DNA of 64,000 nt from Planctomycetota bacterium (lineage in GTDB: Bacteria; Planctomycetota; MHYJ01; WSZJ01; JACPWG01), in the NCBI GenBank assembly GCA_016197205.1, contig JACPWG010000093.1:1-64000 (forward strand), given 5' to 3'. The notes beneath the pieces were generated by a model. That model was not told the DNA's origin. It saw only the letters and a list, made by a program, of their open reading frames with translations, and made no database searches. A program made the translations under genes and the position numbers. Below, one piece after another: positions 8,401-16,637 of the stretch (position 1 is the first letter of the stretch; each line of letters opens with the position of its first letter).

Positions 8401-9758
8401 ACCTGGACGGCGACGGCTCGCCGGAGCTGCTCGTCACTTCGCGCGAGGGGCTGCTCTCCGCGTTCTCGGCGAGCGGGCGGCTGCTCTGGACGTATCGCGG
8501 GGAAGGGGAGGGGACGGCCGCTCCGATCGTCGCGGATCTGGATGCGGACGGGACGCCCGAGGTGTTGGCGCCGTTCACGAAAGGGGTGCGCTGTCTGTCG
8601 GGGAGCCTTCGCCTGCGCTGGTCCGCGCGCATGGTCAACCGCGCGCACGGCCTCGACGTCGCGGACGCGGACGGGGACGGCGTCGCGGACGTCTGGGCCT
8701 TCGTCGAGCAGGACAAGCTCTATTGCCTCTCCGGCCGGGACGGCGCCGTGCTGTGGGGGCACCCGGCCTCCCTCTCGCGTCCCGTGTTCGCCGTCGGTGA
8801 CCTCCTGGGCACGGGCGTCCCGTGTGCCGTTTTCGGCCGCGGCACGCTCCAGGCCATCGGCGGGGCCCCGGGCCTGGTTCCCAAGCAGCGCCGGCTCTGG
8901 GAGGCGGAGTTCGGCGCCGGCGCCGGAGATCAGTTCCCGGCGATCGGGGATCTCGATCGCGACGGCTGCCCAGAGGTGGTCGCGGGTGACTCCTCCGGGG
9001 CCGTGCGGGTGCTCTCAGGTAAAGACCGTAGAGTGCTCTGGGGCGTGGACCCGCCGGGCTACGGCCCGCTGGAGTCGAAGCCGGTCCTCGCGGACGTGAA
9101 CGGGGACGGCGTGCCGGACGTCGCGCTCGTGACGGCCTTGGGCAAAGTCTGCGTGCTCGACGGGCGCGACGGCCGGCCGCTCTGGGCGCCCGCGGACGCC
9201 GGCTCGCCGTGCGCGGCCTCGCCCGCCGTCGCGGACTGGGACGGCGACGGGACGCCGGACCTGGTGGTGACCGCGACCGACCGCCGCACGTCGTTCCTCT
9301 CCGGGCGGGACGGCCGGCCGCTGCGCGCGGCGGTGGCGGGGCAGGAGGATCCCGGCTCGGGCGCAGGCAAGCGGCACGGTTCGCCGGTGCTCGCGGACCT
9401 GGACGGGGATGGCGCGGCCGACGCGGTGTTGACGCCGGGCCGCGGCCGGCTCTACGTGGTGGACGGGAAAAGCGGGCGGACGCGCGAGCTCAAGCTGCCG
9501 GGCGGCGTGGTAGCCGGCTCCGCGGTCGCGCGGCTCGCCCCCGGTCGGGAGCTGCAAATCGTCGTTGCCTGCATGGACGGACGCGCCTACTGTCTCGCGC
9601 CGTCCGGTCGCGTGCTCTGGTGGTACCCGACCGGAGACTGGGTCGACCGCCCCCCGCTCCTCCGCGACCTCGACGGCGACGGCGCGCCCGAGGTGCTCCT
9701 GTCGGCGAAGGACAACCGCATCTACTGCCTGTCAGGGCGGGTGGCAACGGGGAAGTGA
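5430..9758 (+). CDS. Ser/Thr kinase with zinc ribbon and FG-GAP/VCBS propeller
   Basis: A 1442-residue membrane kinase. Residues 1-40 form a Cys4 zinc ribbon (CPRC, then RCGRCGEALC). A Pro/Ala-rich linker leads to a Hanks kinase domain at about 178-445, with GRGGMGIVYKA in the P-loop, VHRDLKPDN in the catalytic loop, and DFG. One membrane segment lies near 472-492. After a beta-rich, PEGA-like stretch, the region from about 725 to the end holds many FG-GAP/VCBS repeats of the D-x-D-x-D-G type (DVDGDGTPDV, DLDGDGAPEV). These are expected to be calcium-binding blades of an extracytoplasmic propeller. It thus looks like a sensor kinase. It is translationally coupled to the acyltransferase (ATGA overlap), so lipid acylation and signalling may be co-expressed. 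Its ligand and substrates are unknown. Confidence 0.88.
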   Translation: MRRRLRCPRCDVWHECPAPRPGTRYRCGRCGEALCIDDPPAGTSAVLDIALDEVPLADAQSPERPAARPVTEVLPADVVVTPMVRVSTPATLPPLLPPSLDGPPTLATRAAHAPPSAPVPSPAAAPITLGAAELPHRTDATAYAGPPSPRPASRDPSLATAGDAARPATLSGDVGVRPGSFGRYEILEELGRGGMGIVYKARQAEIGRIVALKVLLAGSLAGEEDLRRFRREAAAAASLSHPGIVAVHDVGVVEGRPYFTMEFIQGKSLASRVAEAGPLPPPEALRLLRRICEAVHHAHEHGLVHRDLKPDNVLVRPDGSPVVTDFGLAKPMADNEHLTASGVLLGTLVYMSPEQASGDLSDVGPLSDVYSLGAVLYQLLTGRPPFEGVNPVSLLAHVILDDPVPPKVLRPGLASDVQTICLTAMAKSPARRYPSAQAFADDIGRFVAGESIVARPAGPLERAGRKLRKHRALAATVTASAAAVVLALGAFRFLPGHATVKTRFEDPMALGEWREAEAPPDAEVAIAPDGVTRPVANGLRVSLMPGRHEFRFRAPGYEEVERALEVSPAAGVEVPVDFRLLTGTLSPRVTHDLPAPPTPRYAFRDRAGRVHRRDAGEKTLRLPAGAYDAEVTGEGFFPVPPRRVEVVPGSDTPFPLALRALERWRFSWLVAGTFHNAAVFDPEGYGSLQAVLGDSAGLVLFLSYTGKTLGSAALVGGAVYGRPGIGDVDGDGTPDVVVAARLKRPDGGAVHALSGKEGHAPLWTWRGAERLGAAPAVFDTDGDGRADVVVQGDAPGGRLACLSGRDGSARWRFPADEEAGFPAGAGAVVADLTADGVPSVVAVSEEGGCVALDARDGRVRWRRPGDGRPGLRAGAWVGELDGTPPNEVVYVGPPLAAGAGVGAPAGPGRRVPASVALWCVSGADGAPRWSVPLPGPIAGAPVARDWDGDGLPDLAAVTLAGNVRVVSGKDGRGLWQAEVTGPVVAAPAAADLDGDGSPELLVTSREGLLSAFSASGRLLWTYRGEGEGTAAPIVADLDADGTPEVLAPFTKGVRCLSGSLRLRWSARMVNRAHGLDVADADGDGVADVWAFVEQDKLYCLSGRDGAVLWGHPASLSRPVFAVGDLLGTGVPCAVFGRGTLQAIGGAPGLVPKQRRLWEAEFGAGAGDQFPAIGDLDRDGCPEVVAGDSSGAVRVLSGKDRRVLWGVDPPGYGPLESKPVLADVNGDGVPDVALVTALGKVCVLDGRDGRPLWAPADAGSPCAASPAVADWDGDGTPDLVVTATDRRTSFLSGRDGRPLRAAVAGQEDPGSGAGKRHGSPVLADLDGDGAADAVLTPGRGRLYVVDGKSGRTRELKLPGGVVAGSAVARLAPGRELQIVVACMDGRAYCLAPSGRVLWWYPTGDWVDRPPLLRDLDGDGAPEVLLSAKDNRIYCLSGRVATGK

Positions 9759-9831
9759 GCCGTCGGGTGCGGACCGGCATCGGTGAGTGCTCGCGGCCGA
9801 CGCGGTGCCCACGCCGAGCCGCGGCCGGTCT

Positions 9832-10401
9832 CTACGCCCCTTTTCCCTTCACCCAGCGGACCGTGACCTCCGCGACCCGCCGACCGAAACGCTCCGCGCT
9901 CGCGAGGTCCGCCGGTAGCGGCGCGGTCGAGCCGTGCGGCGACTGGGCCATCGCGCCGCCGTAGCTGGACAGCCGATTCAGCTCCCGGTCGGTCCCGCCG
10001 GTCCCGTCCGCCCCGGGCAGGAAACCCTGGCTCACCCAGAGCATCGAGTGCTGCATCGCGTTCATCCAGAGCTGCGAGAGCGTCGCGAGCTTGTCGCCCG
10101 AGGGCCCGCCCGAGTTGGTGAAGCCCGCCGCGAGTTTGTCCTTCCAGCCTTGGCTCAGCCAGATGTTCCCGGCCGCGTCGATGAACTGCTTGAATTGCGC
10201 GGACGGGCCGCCCATGTAGGTGGGACAGCCGAAAATGATGCAGTCGGCCGGGTCGAGGGCGGAGAGGTCCTTGCTCGCCTCGTCCGAGGTCAAGAGGCTC
10301 GCGGTCGTCCCCGCGACCGAGGCCGCGCCGCGCTGCACCGCCTCCGCCTGGGCCTTCGTGTGCCCGTAACCCGAGTGATAGACGATCGCGACCGTCGCCA
10401 T
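9832..10401 (-). CDS. Flavodoxin-family NAD(P)H:quinone oxidoreductase (WrbA-like)
   Basis: A 189-residue flavodoxin-fold protein. The FMN phosphate loop is YHSGYGHT at the N-terminus, and FGCPTYMGGPSAQFK and FTNSGGPSGDK match WrbA-like proteins in order and spacing. The family carries FMN and reduces quinones by two electrons, protecting against redox stress. The ATG at 10401 follows AAAGGAG in good spacing, with an A8 tract just upstream of it. The gene is convergent with the FG-GAP kinase and divergent from the kinase-TPR gene. Exact subfamily (WrbA versus a general flavodoxin/NADPH-dependent FMN reductase) is not certain. Confidence 0.82.
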   Translation of the reverse strand: MATVAIVYHSGYGHTKAQAEAVQRGAASVAGTTASLLTSDEASKDLSALDPADCIIFGCPTYMGGPSAQFKQFIDAAGNIWLSQGWKDKLAAGFTNSGGPSGDKLATLSQLWMNAMQHSMLWVSQGFLPGADGTGGTDRELNRLSSYGGAMAQSPHGSTAPLPADLASAERFGRRVAEVTVRWVKGKGA

Positions 10402-10546
10402 CGGAGTCTCCTTTTTTTTGCGTTGCGTGGGATGTCCAGTTCGTGTCGCGCCAGATAGCATTCGCGCGGGGGCGGTGTCAAGTGCCGGATGGCGCCGAGG
10501 CGGGGGCGACCCGGAGCGACGCGGGTCGCGTCCCTCCAGCCGACCA

Positions 10547-10575
10547 TTGCAATCCGGGGGTCCCGAGCATAGAAT
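10547..10575 (+). promoter_or_regulatory. Sigma70-like promoter for the kinase-TPR gene
   Basis: TTGCAA (10547-10552), a 17 bp spacer, then TAGAAT (10570-10575). A start near 10582 would leave a leader of about 27 nt with GGAG before the ATG at 10609. Confidence 0.65.
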
Positions 10576-10608
10576 CGCGTTTTCTTCTCCCGCTCCCGGA
10601 GCTGCCTG

Positions 10609-13600
10609 ATGTCCACCTCCCCACCGACACCCGGAGCGGCCGGGACCGACACGCCGGACCCCGCGCGCTCCGCGCTGCCGGCCCCGGCCCCGGCCCCGGC
10701 CCCCGGGTCGGCGCCCAGCCACGCGCCGGCTTCCTCGCGCAAGCTCGGCCCCTCCGAGGTCACGCTGCCCGCGGACGTGTCCTCGTCGAGCGACGGCGCT
10801 GCGCGCCCGGCGCCCGGCGCCACGTTCCTCCCTTCGGCCATCGGCGGCTACGAAATCATCGACGAACTGGCGCGCGGCGGCATGGGCGTCATCTACCGCG
10901 CGCGCCAGAGCGGCCTCGGACGCATCGTCGCGCTCAAGGTGATGCTCGAAGGGCCCTTCGCCTCGCCCGACCAGCTCGAACGCTTCCTGCGGGAGGCCCG
11001 CGCAGCCGCCCGCCTGCAGCATCCCTGCATCGTGCCCATCCATGAAGTGGGGTCGGTCGGCGGCCGGCCCTTTTTCAGCATGGACTACGTGGAGGGGCTC
11101 TCCCTCGATGCGTTCGTCGCCGAGCACTCCCCGTCCCCGCGCGCGATCCTCGACGCGGTGCGGCAGGTGACCGAGGCCGTGGCCTACGCCCACGCCCAGG
11201 GCGTGATCCACCGGGACATCAAGCCGCAGAACATCCTGGTCGACGCCGGCGGCCGCCCCCATCTGCTCGACTTCGGCCTCGCGAAGGACCTGCGGGACGC
11301 GGGCACGCGGACGCGGGCGGGGCTCGCCATCGGGACGCCGGCGTACATGCCGCCGGAGCAGGCGCGCGGGCGGGTCGACGAGATCGACGAGCGGAGCGAC
11401 GTCTACTGCCTCGGCGCCGTGCTCTATCAGGCGTTCACCCGACGTGCGCCGTTCGAGGGGGAGGACGCCCCCAGCGTGCTTCGGGAGGTCGTGTACGCGG
11501 AACCGACCGCGCCCCGCCGCCTCGTGCGCGACCTCCACCGGGAAATCGAGACCATCATCCTAAAGGCGATGGCGAAGGAGAAAGCGGCCCGGTACGCCTC
11601 CGCCTCCGCGCTCGCCGAGGACCTCGGCCGGTTTCTCGACGCGCGCCCCATCCTCGCCCGCCCCCAGGGGCTCGCTGAGCGGGCCGTGCGCTTCCTGCGC
11701 CGTCATCGCGTGGCCGTGGCGACCGTCGTGCTCGCCGCGTTCGTCGCCGGCCTCGCCGTGGAGTTCTTTTTTCTTCGCGTCGCGCGACGGCAGGAGGCCG
11801 ACCGGCTCACGGCGGAGGCGAAGGTCGCGCTCGAGCGCATCCTCGCCACGCCTCCCGACCGGGTGGATCCGGCCGATTGGAACCGACAGGTGGACGGCGT
11901 GCTCGCCACGCTCGACCGCGCGGTCCGGCTCGACCGGGGGCACGCGGCGTCGCGGCTCAAACGCGGGCTCGCCCGCGAGGCCCGCGAGGACGCGGCCGGC
12001 GCCCTCGCGGATTTCCAGGCGGCGGCGGGCCTCGACCCGTCGGACGGCGAGGCCACGTATCACCTCGGCCGGAGTCTCACGCGTACGACGGGCCGGCGCG
12101 ACGAGGGGCTCGCCCTGCTCCAGGCCTGCGCGGGCAAGGGCGGCCCGTGGGCGCGGATCGCCGAGGCGCGCGCGGCGCTGGTCGAAGGGCGCGAGGTGCA
12201 GGCCGTGACGGCCGCACGCCAGGCCATCGAAGACGCCGGCGAAAAGCCCCCGCCCGAGGCGTTTCGCCTCCTGGGGTCGGCGTACGCCCGCTGGGCCGAG
12301 GACTTCGACCAGAAGCGGGCGCAGAAGGAAGTGGAGCGCGGGCTCGACCTCTGCCCGGGCTACACGGACCTCTATGTGGCGCGCTCCGCGATCCTGTATG
12401 ATTTGCTGTCGTTCAGCAAGGCGCTGGCGGATTGCCGCAAGGCGCGGGCGCGGCTCTCGGACCCGGAGCTGGACCATTTGGAGGCGCGGATCCTCCTCGC
12501 CAATCGGGACTACAAAGGCGTGTTGGAGCGCGCCGAAGCGATGCTCTCGTCCGGGTCCGGCCATCCGGAGGCGCCCATCCTGAAGGGGGAGGCCCTGCAT
12601 TGGATGGGGAGGCGGGAGGAGTTCGCCGCTCACGCCGCGCGGCTGTACGACCAGAAGACGCCCCTCTCGATCCGCGCGCTCGCGCTGCTACGGAACCGGG
12701 AGCTCGACTTCGGCCTTGTCAAAAAGCAGGAGCTCCTGCAGGCCGCCCGCTCTTTGCCGCGCGCCTTCGCGACGGTGGAGGAAGGGGACCGCCTCGCGCA
12801 GCTCTTCTACCTGATTCCGGCGCTGAAGGAGGCGGACGAGGTCACGGCGGAGCTGGTCCGCCGCTTCCCGGACCACGCGCGTGCGCACGCCACCCGCGGG
12901 TACTATTTGATGTACGCCGGGAAGACCACGGAGGCGATCGAGGAGTCCGGACGGGCGATCGCGCTCGCCCCCGAGTGCGCGAACTATCGGTGGCTCCGCG
13001 CCCAGCTCCGGCCCTTGGTCTACCAGTTTCCGGAGGCGGTCGAGGACGCCACCGAGACGCTGAAGCTTTGGCCCGCGCGTTCGGAGGCCCTGGGCATGCT
13101 GGCCGGCCTTCAGTTCTTCCTCGGCAGCCGGGAGAAGGCCGCCGAGGCCTACGTGGAGCTGGCCCTCCGCTCGTACTTCGCGGACATGGAGAGCGAGATC
13201 GCGTCGCTGAGCGGCAAAGGCGCCAAGGCGCGTGCGACGTGGTTCGGCACGGGGTCGGGCCTTTCGCCTGCTTCGCTGCTCCTCGAGATCGCGAACGGCC
13301 TGTGCCGGCGCGGCGAGACGTACCTCGCATCGGGTGAGCTCGCGATGGCGCGACGTGCGTTCGGCTACGCGCTCCTTGCGGCGCCCGGGCGGCACGATGC
13401 GATGATCGGCCTCGCGCGCGCGTACGTGCGGGGCGTGGACGAGGTGGCCGCGTTGGAGTTCCTGGAGCGGGCCGAGCGAGCCGGCTATCGGGACGCGGAC
13501 GCGCTCCTGAAGTCGCCGGAGCTGGGGCCGCTGCAGAAGAGCCTGCGTTTTCGCGCGCTGGTCCAGCGGATGCGGGAGGGCGGGGCGGGCGGAGCGGGCG

Positions 13601-13668
13601 GAGCGGCCGAGGCCAAGCCGACGCCGGGATCGGAGCCCGGGGGTGCCGGCGGGGATGGGGAGAAGTAG
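10609..13668 (+). CDS. Membrane Ser/Thr kinase with C-terminal TPR array
   Basis: A 1019-residue protein. After a Pro/Ala/Ser-rich N-terminus the Hanks kinase domain runs from about 78 to 345. It has ARGGMGVIYRA in the P-loop, VIHRDIKPQN in the catalytic loop, DFGLAKD, and GTPAYMPPEQA in the activation segment. A membrane segment near 367-393 (VATVVLAAFVAGLAVEFFF) is followed by a helical repeat region. Several units fit the TPR pattern, for example AGALADFQAAAGLDPSDGEATYHLGRSL. The layout predicts a cytoplasmic kinase joined through one membrane helix to an outside or periplasmic protein-binding solenoid. It has its own promoter and stands alone. Substrates are unknown. Confidence 0.88.
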   Translation: MSTSPPTPGAAGTDTPDPARSALPAPAPAPAPGSAPSHAPASSRKLGPSEVTLPADVSSSSDGAARPAPGATFLPSAIGGYEIIDELARGGMGVIYRARQSGLGRIVALKVMLEGPFASPDQLERFLREARAAARLQHPCIVPIHEVGSVGGRPFFSMDYVEGLSLDAFVAEHSPSPRAILDAVRQVTEAVAYAHAQGVIHRDIKPQNILVDAGGRPHLLDFGLAKDLRDAGTRTRAGLAIGTPAYMPPEQARGRVDEIDERSDVYCLGAVLYQAFTRRAPFEGEDAPSVLREVVYAEPTAPRRLVRDLHREIETIILKAMAKEKAARYASASALAEDLGRFLDARPILARPQGLAERAVRFLRRHRVAVATVVLAAFVAGLAVEFFFLRVARRQEADRLTAEAKVALERILATPPDRVDPADWNRQVDGVLATLDRAVRLDRGHAASRLKRGLAREAREDAAGALADFQAAAGLDPSDGEATYHLGRSLTRTTGRRDEGLALLQACAGKGGPWARIAEARAALVEGREVQAVTAARQAIEDAGEKPPPEAFRLLGSAYARWAEDFDQKRAQKEVERGLDLCPGYTDLYVARSAILYDLLSFSKALADCRKARARLSDPELDHLEARILLANRDYKGVLERAEAMLSSGSGHPEAPILKGEALHWMGRREEFAAHAARLYDQKTPLSIRALALLRNRELDFGLVKKQELLQAARSLPRAFATVEEGDRLAQLFYLIPALKEADEVTAELVRRFPDHARAHATRGYYLMYAGKTTEAIEESGRAIALAPECANYRWLRAQLRPLVYQFPEAVEDATETLKLWPARSEALGMLAGLQFFLGSREKAAEAYVELALRSYFADMESEIASLSGKGAKARATWFGTGSGLSPASLLLEIANGLCRRGETYLASGELAMARRAFGYALLAAPGRHDAMIGLARAYVRGVDEVAALEFLERAERAGYRDADALLKSPELGPLQKSLRFRALVQRMREGGAGGAGGAAEAKPTPGSEPGGAGGDGEK

Positions 13669-13725
13669 CGAAGTGCGGCGGACCCGGGTAGAAATCGGGG
13701 TGATCGTTAGTGGCTGGATCGCTTC

Positions 13726-13811
13726 ACCACGGAGACACGGAGTCACGGAGCACGCACGGAGAGGAGCAACACCCTGTCGAAAGTGTTCCGTGAAGTCTCC
13801 GTGTCTCCGTC
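13726..13811. repeat. Octamer-built dyad repeat (CACGGAG family)
   Basis: The left arm repeats CACGGAG units (ACCACGGAGACACGGAGTC and more) and the right arm at 13788-13811 carries the complementary CTCCGTGTCTCCGT. The arms can form an imperfect hairpin. It is intergenic, just past the kinase-TPR gene. Confidence 0.7.
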
Positions 13812-13876
13812 TCGCCCTTGATTTCGGCGAATTCCTGCCGGACGTCATCGTTCACGCGGATGTGCCTTGAGCCTGT

Positions 13877-14085
13877 CTTGTGGTGCAGTGCTTCCGCCCT
13901 GCACCCGCTTTCGCACGGATCGTCTGAAGCTCCTCCCCGCCTTCCTCTGGCCGCTCCCGCACTCCAAACGCTCGGCGACTTTCATACGGGGCGTCCCGTC
14001 GGTGCAGGGCGGAAGCCCTGCACCACAAGGGCTCGTGGCCGGCGGAGAAGAACTGTGGGAAGGTGGCTCCTTCCCGCACCCGGCA
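13877..14085 (-). repeat. Paired-palindrome intergenic element, copy 1
   Basis: Two palindromic units based on GTGCAGGGC-ggaa-GCCCTGCAC lie at 13877-13905 and 14001-14030 in opposite orientation, about 95 bp apart. The inner sequence and the flank out to about 14085 match, when reverse-complemented, the element at 55430-55646. The arrangement resembles BIME/REP doublets. No RAYT transposase is visible here. Together with the CACGGAG dyad it fills most of the 592 bp gap between the kinase and the DHS-like gene; nothing recognisable remains in 14086-14260. Confidence 0.7.
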
Positions 14086-14260
14086 TCTGATGCCCCAGTT
14101 CACAACAGTCGAACACCCCTCCCCACCTTGAAAGGGCTTGCCGCCGGGACTGAGTCTGCGTAGTCTTTGTTGCTCGGGGGCTGAGTGCGCTGCGCCGTCG
14201 ATGCTCGCTTTCGAGTGAACGCGTAGGCTCGACGGCCGCCCCCGCCCCGCCCCTCTCCGC

Positions 14261-15439
14261 CTACCCGCCCGTCCGCGCGTGATGCCGCGAAGTGGCCTTC
14301 GCGGGCTTTCCCCCTTTGCCGCCGGCTTTCCCGCTGCCGTCGCGTCCGCCCTTCGCCTTCCGGAACTCCGACTCCAGCCGCGCCATCATCGCGTCGCGGC
14401 GGTCGTACAGCCGTCGCGGCTTCCGCGGCGGTCGAGTCGCGAGCGCGTACGCCGTCAGGATCGGCAGCGCGACGGTCGAGTCGAGGTAGCACACCACCGC
14501 ATCCGGCAGCCGGTCCGGGTCGACCTTGCCCCAGCTCACCGCTTCGCTCGGCGTCGCGCCCGAGAGCCCGCCCGTGTCGGGCCGCGCGTCCGTGACCTGC
14601 AGGAAATAATCGTGCCCCTTCTCCTCGATCCCGAGGACTTCCTGGATTTGCGGCTCGGTCTGCAGCACGAAATTTTTCGGCGAGCCGCCGCCGAGAATGA
14701 GCACGGCGCTCTCGCCGCCCGAACGCTTCGCGTCCAGCACGATCGCCGCCGTTTCGTTCACGTCGCGGGCGATGTCCAACTTGAGCCCGTTCCCCTCCAG
14801 GGCCATCGCCGCGACGTTCATCCCGATCGAGCTGTCCCCCGGGCTCGACGTGTAGACGGGCACAGCGTGCTGGTGCGCCGCGGCCAGGAGCGACCGGCGC
14901 GAGAGCCCAAGGGCGCGCTCCCGCTCCAGGACGTAGCGGCCGGCGCGGTAGTGGAACTCGGCGGTCCCCATCTCCTTTTGGAACTCCGGCTCCGCGATGA
15001 GGCGGCGGAAGAAGGCGTCCGTGTCGAGCAGGACCTTGTAGTCAAAAAAAATATCGTAGATCCGGATGACCTGTTCCTGCCGGAGGACGACGTCGCTCAC
15101 GGTCGGCGAGCCCTGATACAGGGTGTGGCCGATGCCGAAGTGAGTGTCGTGGTAGAGATTCGCACCCGTGGAGACGATCCAGTCCACGAACCCCGCCTCG
15201 ATGAGCGGGATGATCGCGGCCATGCCGAGGCCCGCGGGCGTCAGGGCGCCGGTGAGGCTCAGGCCCACGGTGCAGTCGGGGGCGAGCATCCGCTCGGCGA
15301 AGAGGTGGCAGGCCTCGCGGAGCCGCGCCGCGTTGTAGGCCAGGAACGTGCGGTCGACGAGGTCCTTGACGGAGATTTCGCCGGTGATGGGCTCCGGGGC
15401 GATCGTCCGACCTGCGAGGTAGCGGCTCCGCTTGGCCAT
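14261..15439 (-). CDS. Deoxyhypusine-synthase-like protein (probable polyamine enzyme)
   Basis: A 392-residue member of the deoxyhypusine synthase (DHS) fold. NAD-site and substrate-site blocks are recognisable: VSTGANLYHDTHF, GSPTVSDVVLRQEQ, LILGGGSPKNF and SEAVSWGK. Lys305 of the last block matches the lysine that forms the enzyme-imine intermediate in eukaryotic DHS. Bacteria have no eIF5A; some bacterial homologues make homospermidine from spermidine or putrescine, which is the likeliest role. The last ~45 residues are a Lys/Gly/Arg-rich basic tail. The gene follows the pduO-thioesterase pair by 101 nt on the same strand. An A8 tract (15044-15051) encodes a Phe-Phe pair. Function is inferred from the family. 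Confidence 0.82.
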   Translation of the reverse strand: MAKRSRYLAGRTIAPEPITGEISVKDLVDRTFLAYNAARLREACHLFAERMLAPDCTVGLSLTGALTPAGLGMAAIIPLIEAGFVDWIVSTGANLYHDTHFGIGHTLYQGSPTVSDVVLRQEQVIRIYDIFFDYKVLLDTDAFFRRLIAEPEFQKEMGTAEFHYRAGRYVLERERALGLSRRSLLAAAHQHAVPVYTSSPGDSSIGMNVAAMALEGNGLKLDIARDVNETAAIVLDAKRSGGESAVLILGGGSPKNFVLQTEPQIQEVLGIEEKGHDYFLQVTDARPDTGGLSGATPSEAVSWGKVDPDRLPDAVVCYLDSTVALPILTAYALATRPPRKPRRLYDRRDAMMARLESEFRKAKGGRDGSGKAGGKGGKPAKATSRHHARTGG

Positions 15440-15540
15440 GCTATCGTTCCTGCCACAAGCGAGGTGAAAGAAGCGTGCCTTCGCCCGACCGCAAGGCCGG
15501 GCGGAGTCCAGGGGACTGGCTGGGCGCGAGTGCGGGCCCG

Positions 15541-16047
15541 TTACGCGGGCGGGCCTCCCCAGGGGGGCAAGTCGCCGGTCCGTTCGTACGTTTCGAGCCG
15601 CTCGCGCAGCGCGGCCGGGATCGGGAGGGACTTGCCGGCGCGGTAGTCGTAGTAGACCTGGACGGTCAGGCCTGCGGCGACGAGCCGACCGCCGGCTCGA
15701 TCGCGCAACTCATAGTCGAAATCGAAACTCGACTTTCGGATCGCCGGAACGCGAACTGAGACGTCGAGCGTTTCCCCGAGCGCGGCCGCGGACCGGTAGT
15801 CGCACGTGGCCTTCGCGACGATGAAGTGAAGCGCGGACACCCGGTGTTCGCCGACGAGCTGCATCCAGTACTCGGTCCTCGCGATCTCCATGTACGTGAA
15901 GTACACCGCGTGGTTCACATGCCCGAGCGCGTCGAGATCGCGAAAGCGGACGACGACCGGGACCGAGAAGCGGTACGGCGTCGATGCCGCGACCGGCGCC
16001 TGAGCCTGGCCTGGAGCCGCGACCGGCGCCGGGTCCTGGTCTGACAT
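15541..16047 (-). CDS. Hot-dog acyl-CoA thioesterase (4HBT/YbgC family)
   Basis: A 168-residue protein with the 4HBT signature RDLDALGHVNHAVYFTYME, in which the Asp and the GHVN loop belong to the active site. A Pro/Ala-rich leader of about 25 residues precedes the domain. Enzymes of this family hydrolyse short- or medium-chain acyl-CoA or acyl-ACP thioesters in the cytoplasm. It starts 7 nt after the stop of the pduO gene, so the two are co-transcribed. Its link to the lipid genes elsewhere in the window is only a possibility. Confidence 0.82.
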   Translation of the reverse strand: MSDQDPAPVAAPGQAQAPVAASTPYRFSVPVVVRFRDLDALGHVNHAVYFTYMEIARTEYWMQLVGEHRVSALHFIVAKATCDYRSAAALGETLDVSVRVPAIRKSSFDFDYELRDRAGGRLVAAGLTVQVYYDYRAGKSLPIPAALRERLETYERTGDLPPWGGPPA

Positions 16048-16054
16048 GTCGGCC

Positions 16055-16597
16055 TCACCAGGGAAGCTGTTCCTCGTGCCCTCGCTGATTCTCCGCGCGG
16101 GCGAGCACGAAGAGGAGGTCGGAGAGCCGGTTGACGTAGCGGACGACGAAGGGAGACGCCGCGTCGGCCGCGGGGAGACCGACGATCTTCCGCTCGGCGC
16201 GCCGGCAGACCGTGCGAGCCACGTGGAGGAGCGCGCCGGCCTTCGTCCCGCCGGGCAGGAGAAAGCCCCGGAGCGGAGGGAGCTGCGCGTCGAAGCGGTC
16301 CATGAGCCGCTCGAACTCGACGATGCGCTCCTCTCCCAGCTCGGTCTTCCCCTTTTTGGGTCGCTTCTCGAAGGCGGGGTCGGCGAGGCGTGCGCCGAGG
16401 GCGAAGAGGTCGCGCTGGATCCCGAGCAGCAGGTCGCGGAGTTCGGTGTCTTCCAGGAACGCGCGGACGGCGCCGAGGCAGGAATTCAGTTCGTCCACCT
16501 CGCCGTAGGCGTCCACGCGCGCGTTGGATTTCGGGACGCGGGTCCCGTCGAAAAGGCCCGTGGAGCCGTCGTCCCCGGTCTTCGTGTAGATCTTCAT
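16055..16597 (-). CDS. pduO: ATP:cob(I)alamin adenosyltransferase, PduO type
   Basis: A 180-residue protein of normal PduO length. The N-terminus YTKTGDDGSTGLFDG is the ATP-binding signature, and PGGTKAGALLHVARTVCRRA plus VRYVNRLSDLLFVLAR are the conserved C-terminal blocks. It transfers the adenosyl group of ATP to cob(I)alamin to make coenzyme B12. The ATG at 16597 begins about 3 nt from the predicted transcription start (see the promoter at 16607-16634), and no Shine-Dalgarno sequence precedes it, so it may be translated from a leaderless mRNA. It heads a minus-strand operon with the thioesterase and perhaps the DHS-like gene. No B12-dependent enzyme is seen nearby. Confidence 0.92.
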   Translation of the reverse strand: MKIYTKTGDDGSTGLFDGTRVPKSNARVDAYGEVDELNSCLGAVRAFLEDTELRDLLLGIQRDLFALGARLADPAFEKRPKKGKTELGEERIVEFERLMDRFDAQLPPLRGFLLPGGTKAGALLHVARTVCRRAERKIVGLPAADAASPFVVRYVNRLSDLLFVLARAENQRGHEEQLPW

Positions 16598-16606
16598 GAG
16601 GGCGGG

Positions 16607-16634
16607 ATTATAGCGCGGCCGGTCCCATTTTCAA
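16607..16634 (-). promoter_or_regulatory. Sigma70-like promoter for pduO, leaderless arrangement
   Basis: On the minus strand TTGAAA (16629-16634), a 16 bp spacer, then a perfect TATAAT (16607-16612). The start point would fall around 16600, next to the ATG at 16597. It is back to back with the plus-strand promoter of the STAS gene, only 3 bp away. Confidence 0.7.
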
Positions 16635-16637
16635 TCT

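Noticed and set aside
13877..14030. Possible CRISPR or direct-repeat array
   Set aside because: Only two units in opposite orientation with a self-palindromic core; no regular spacers and no cas genes.
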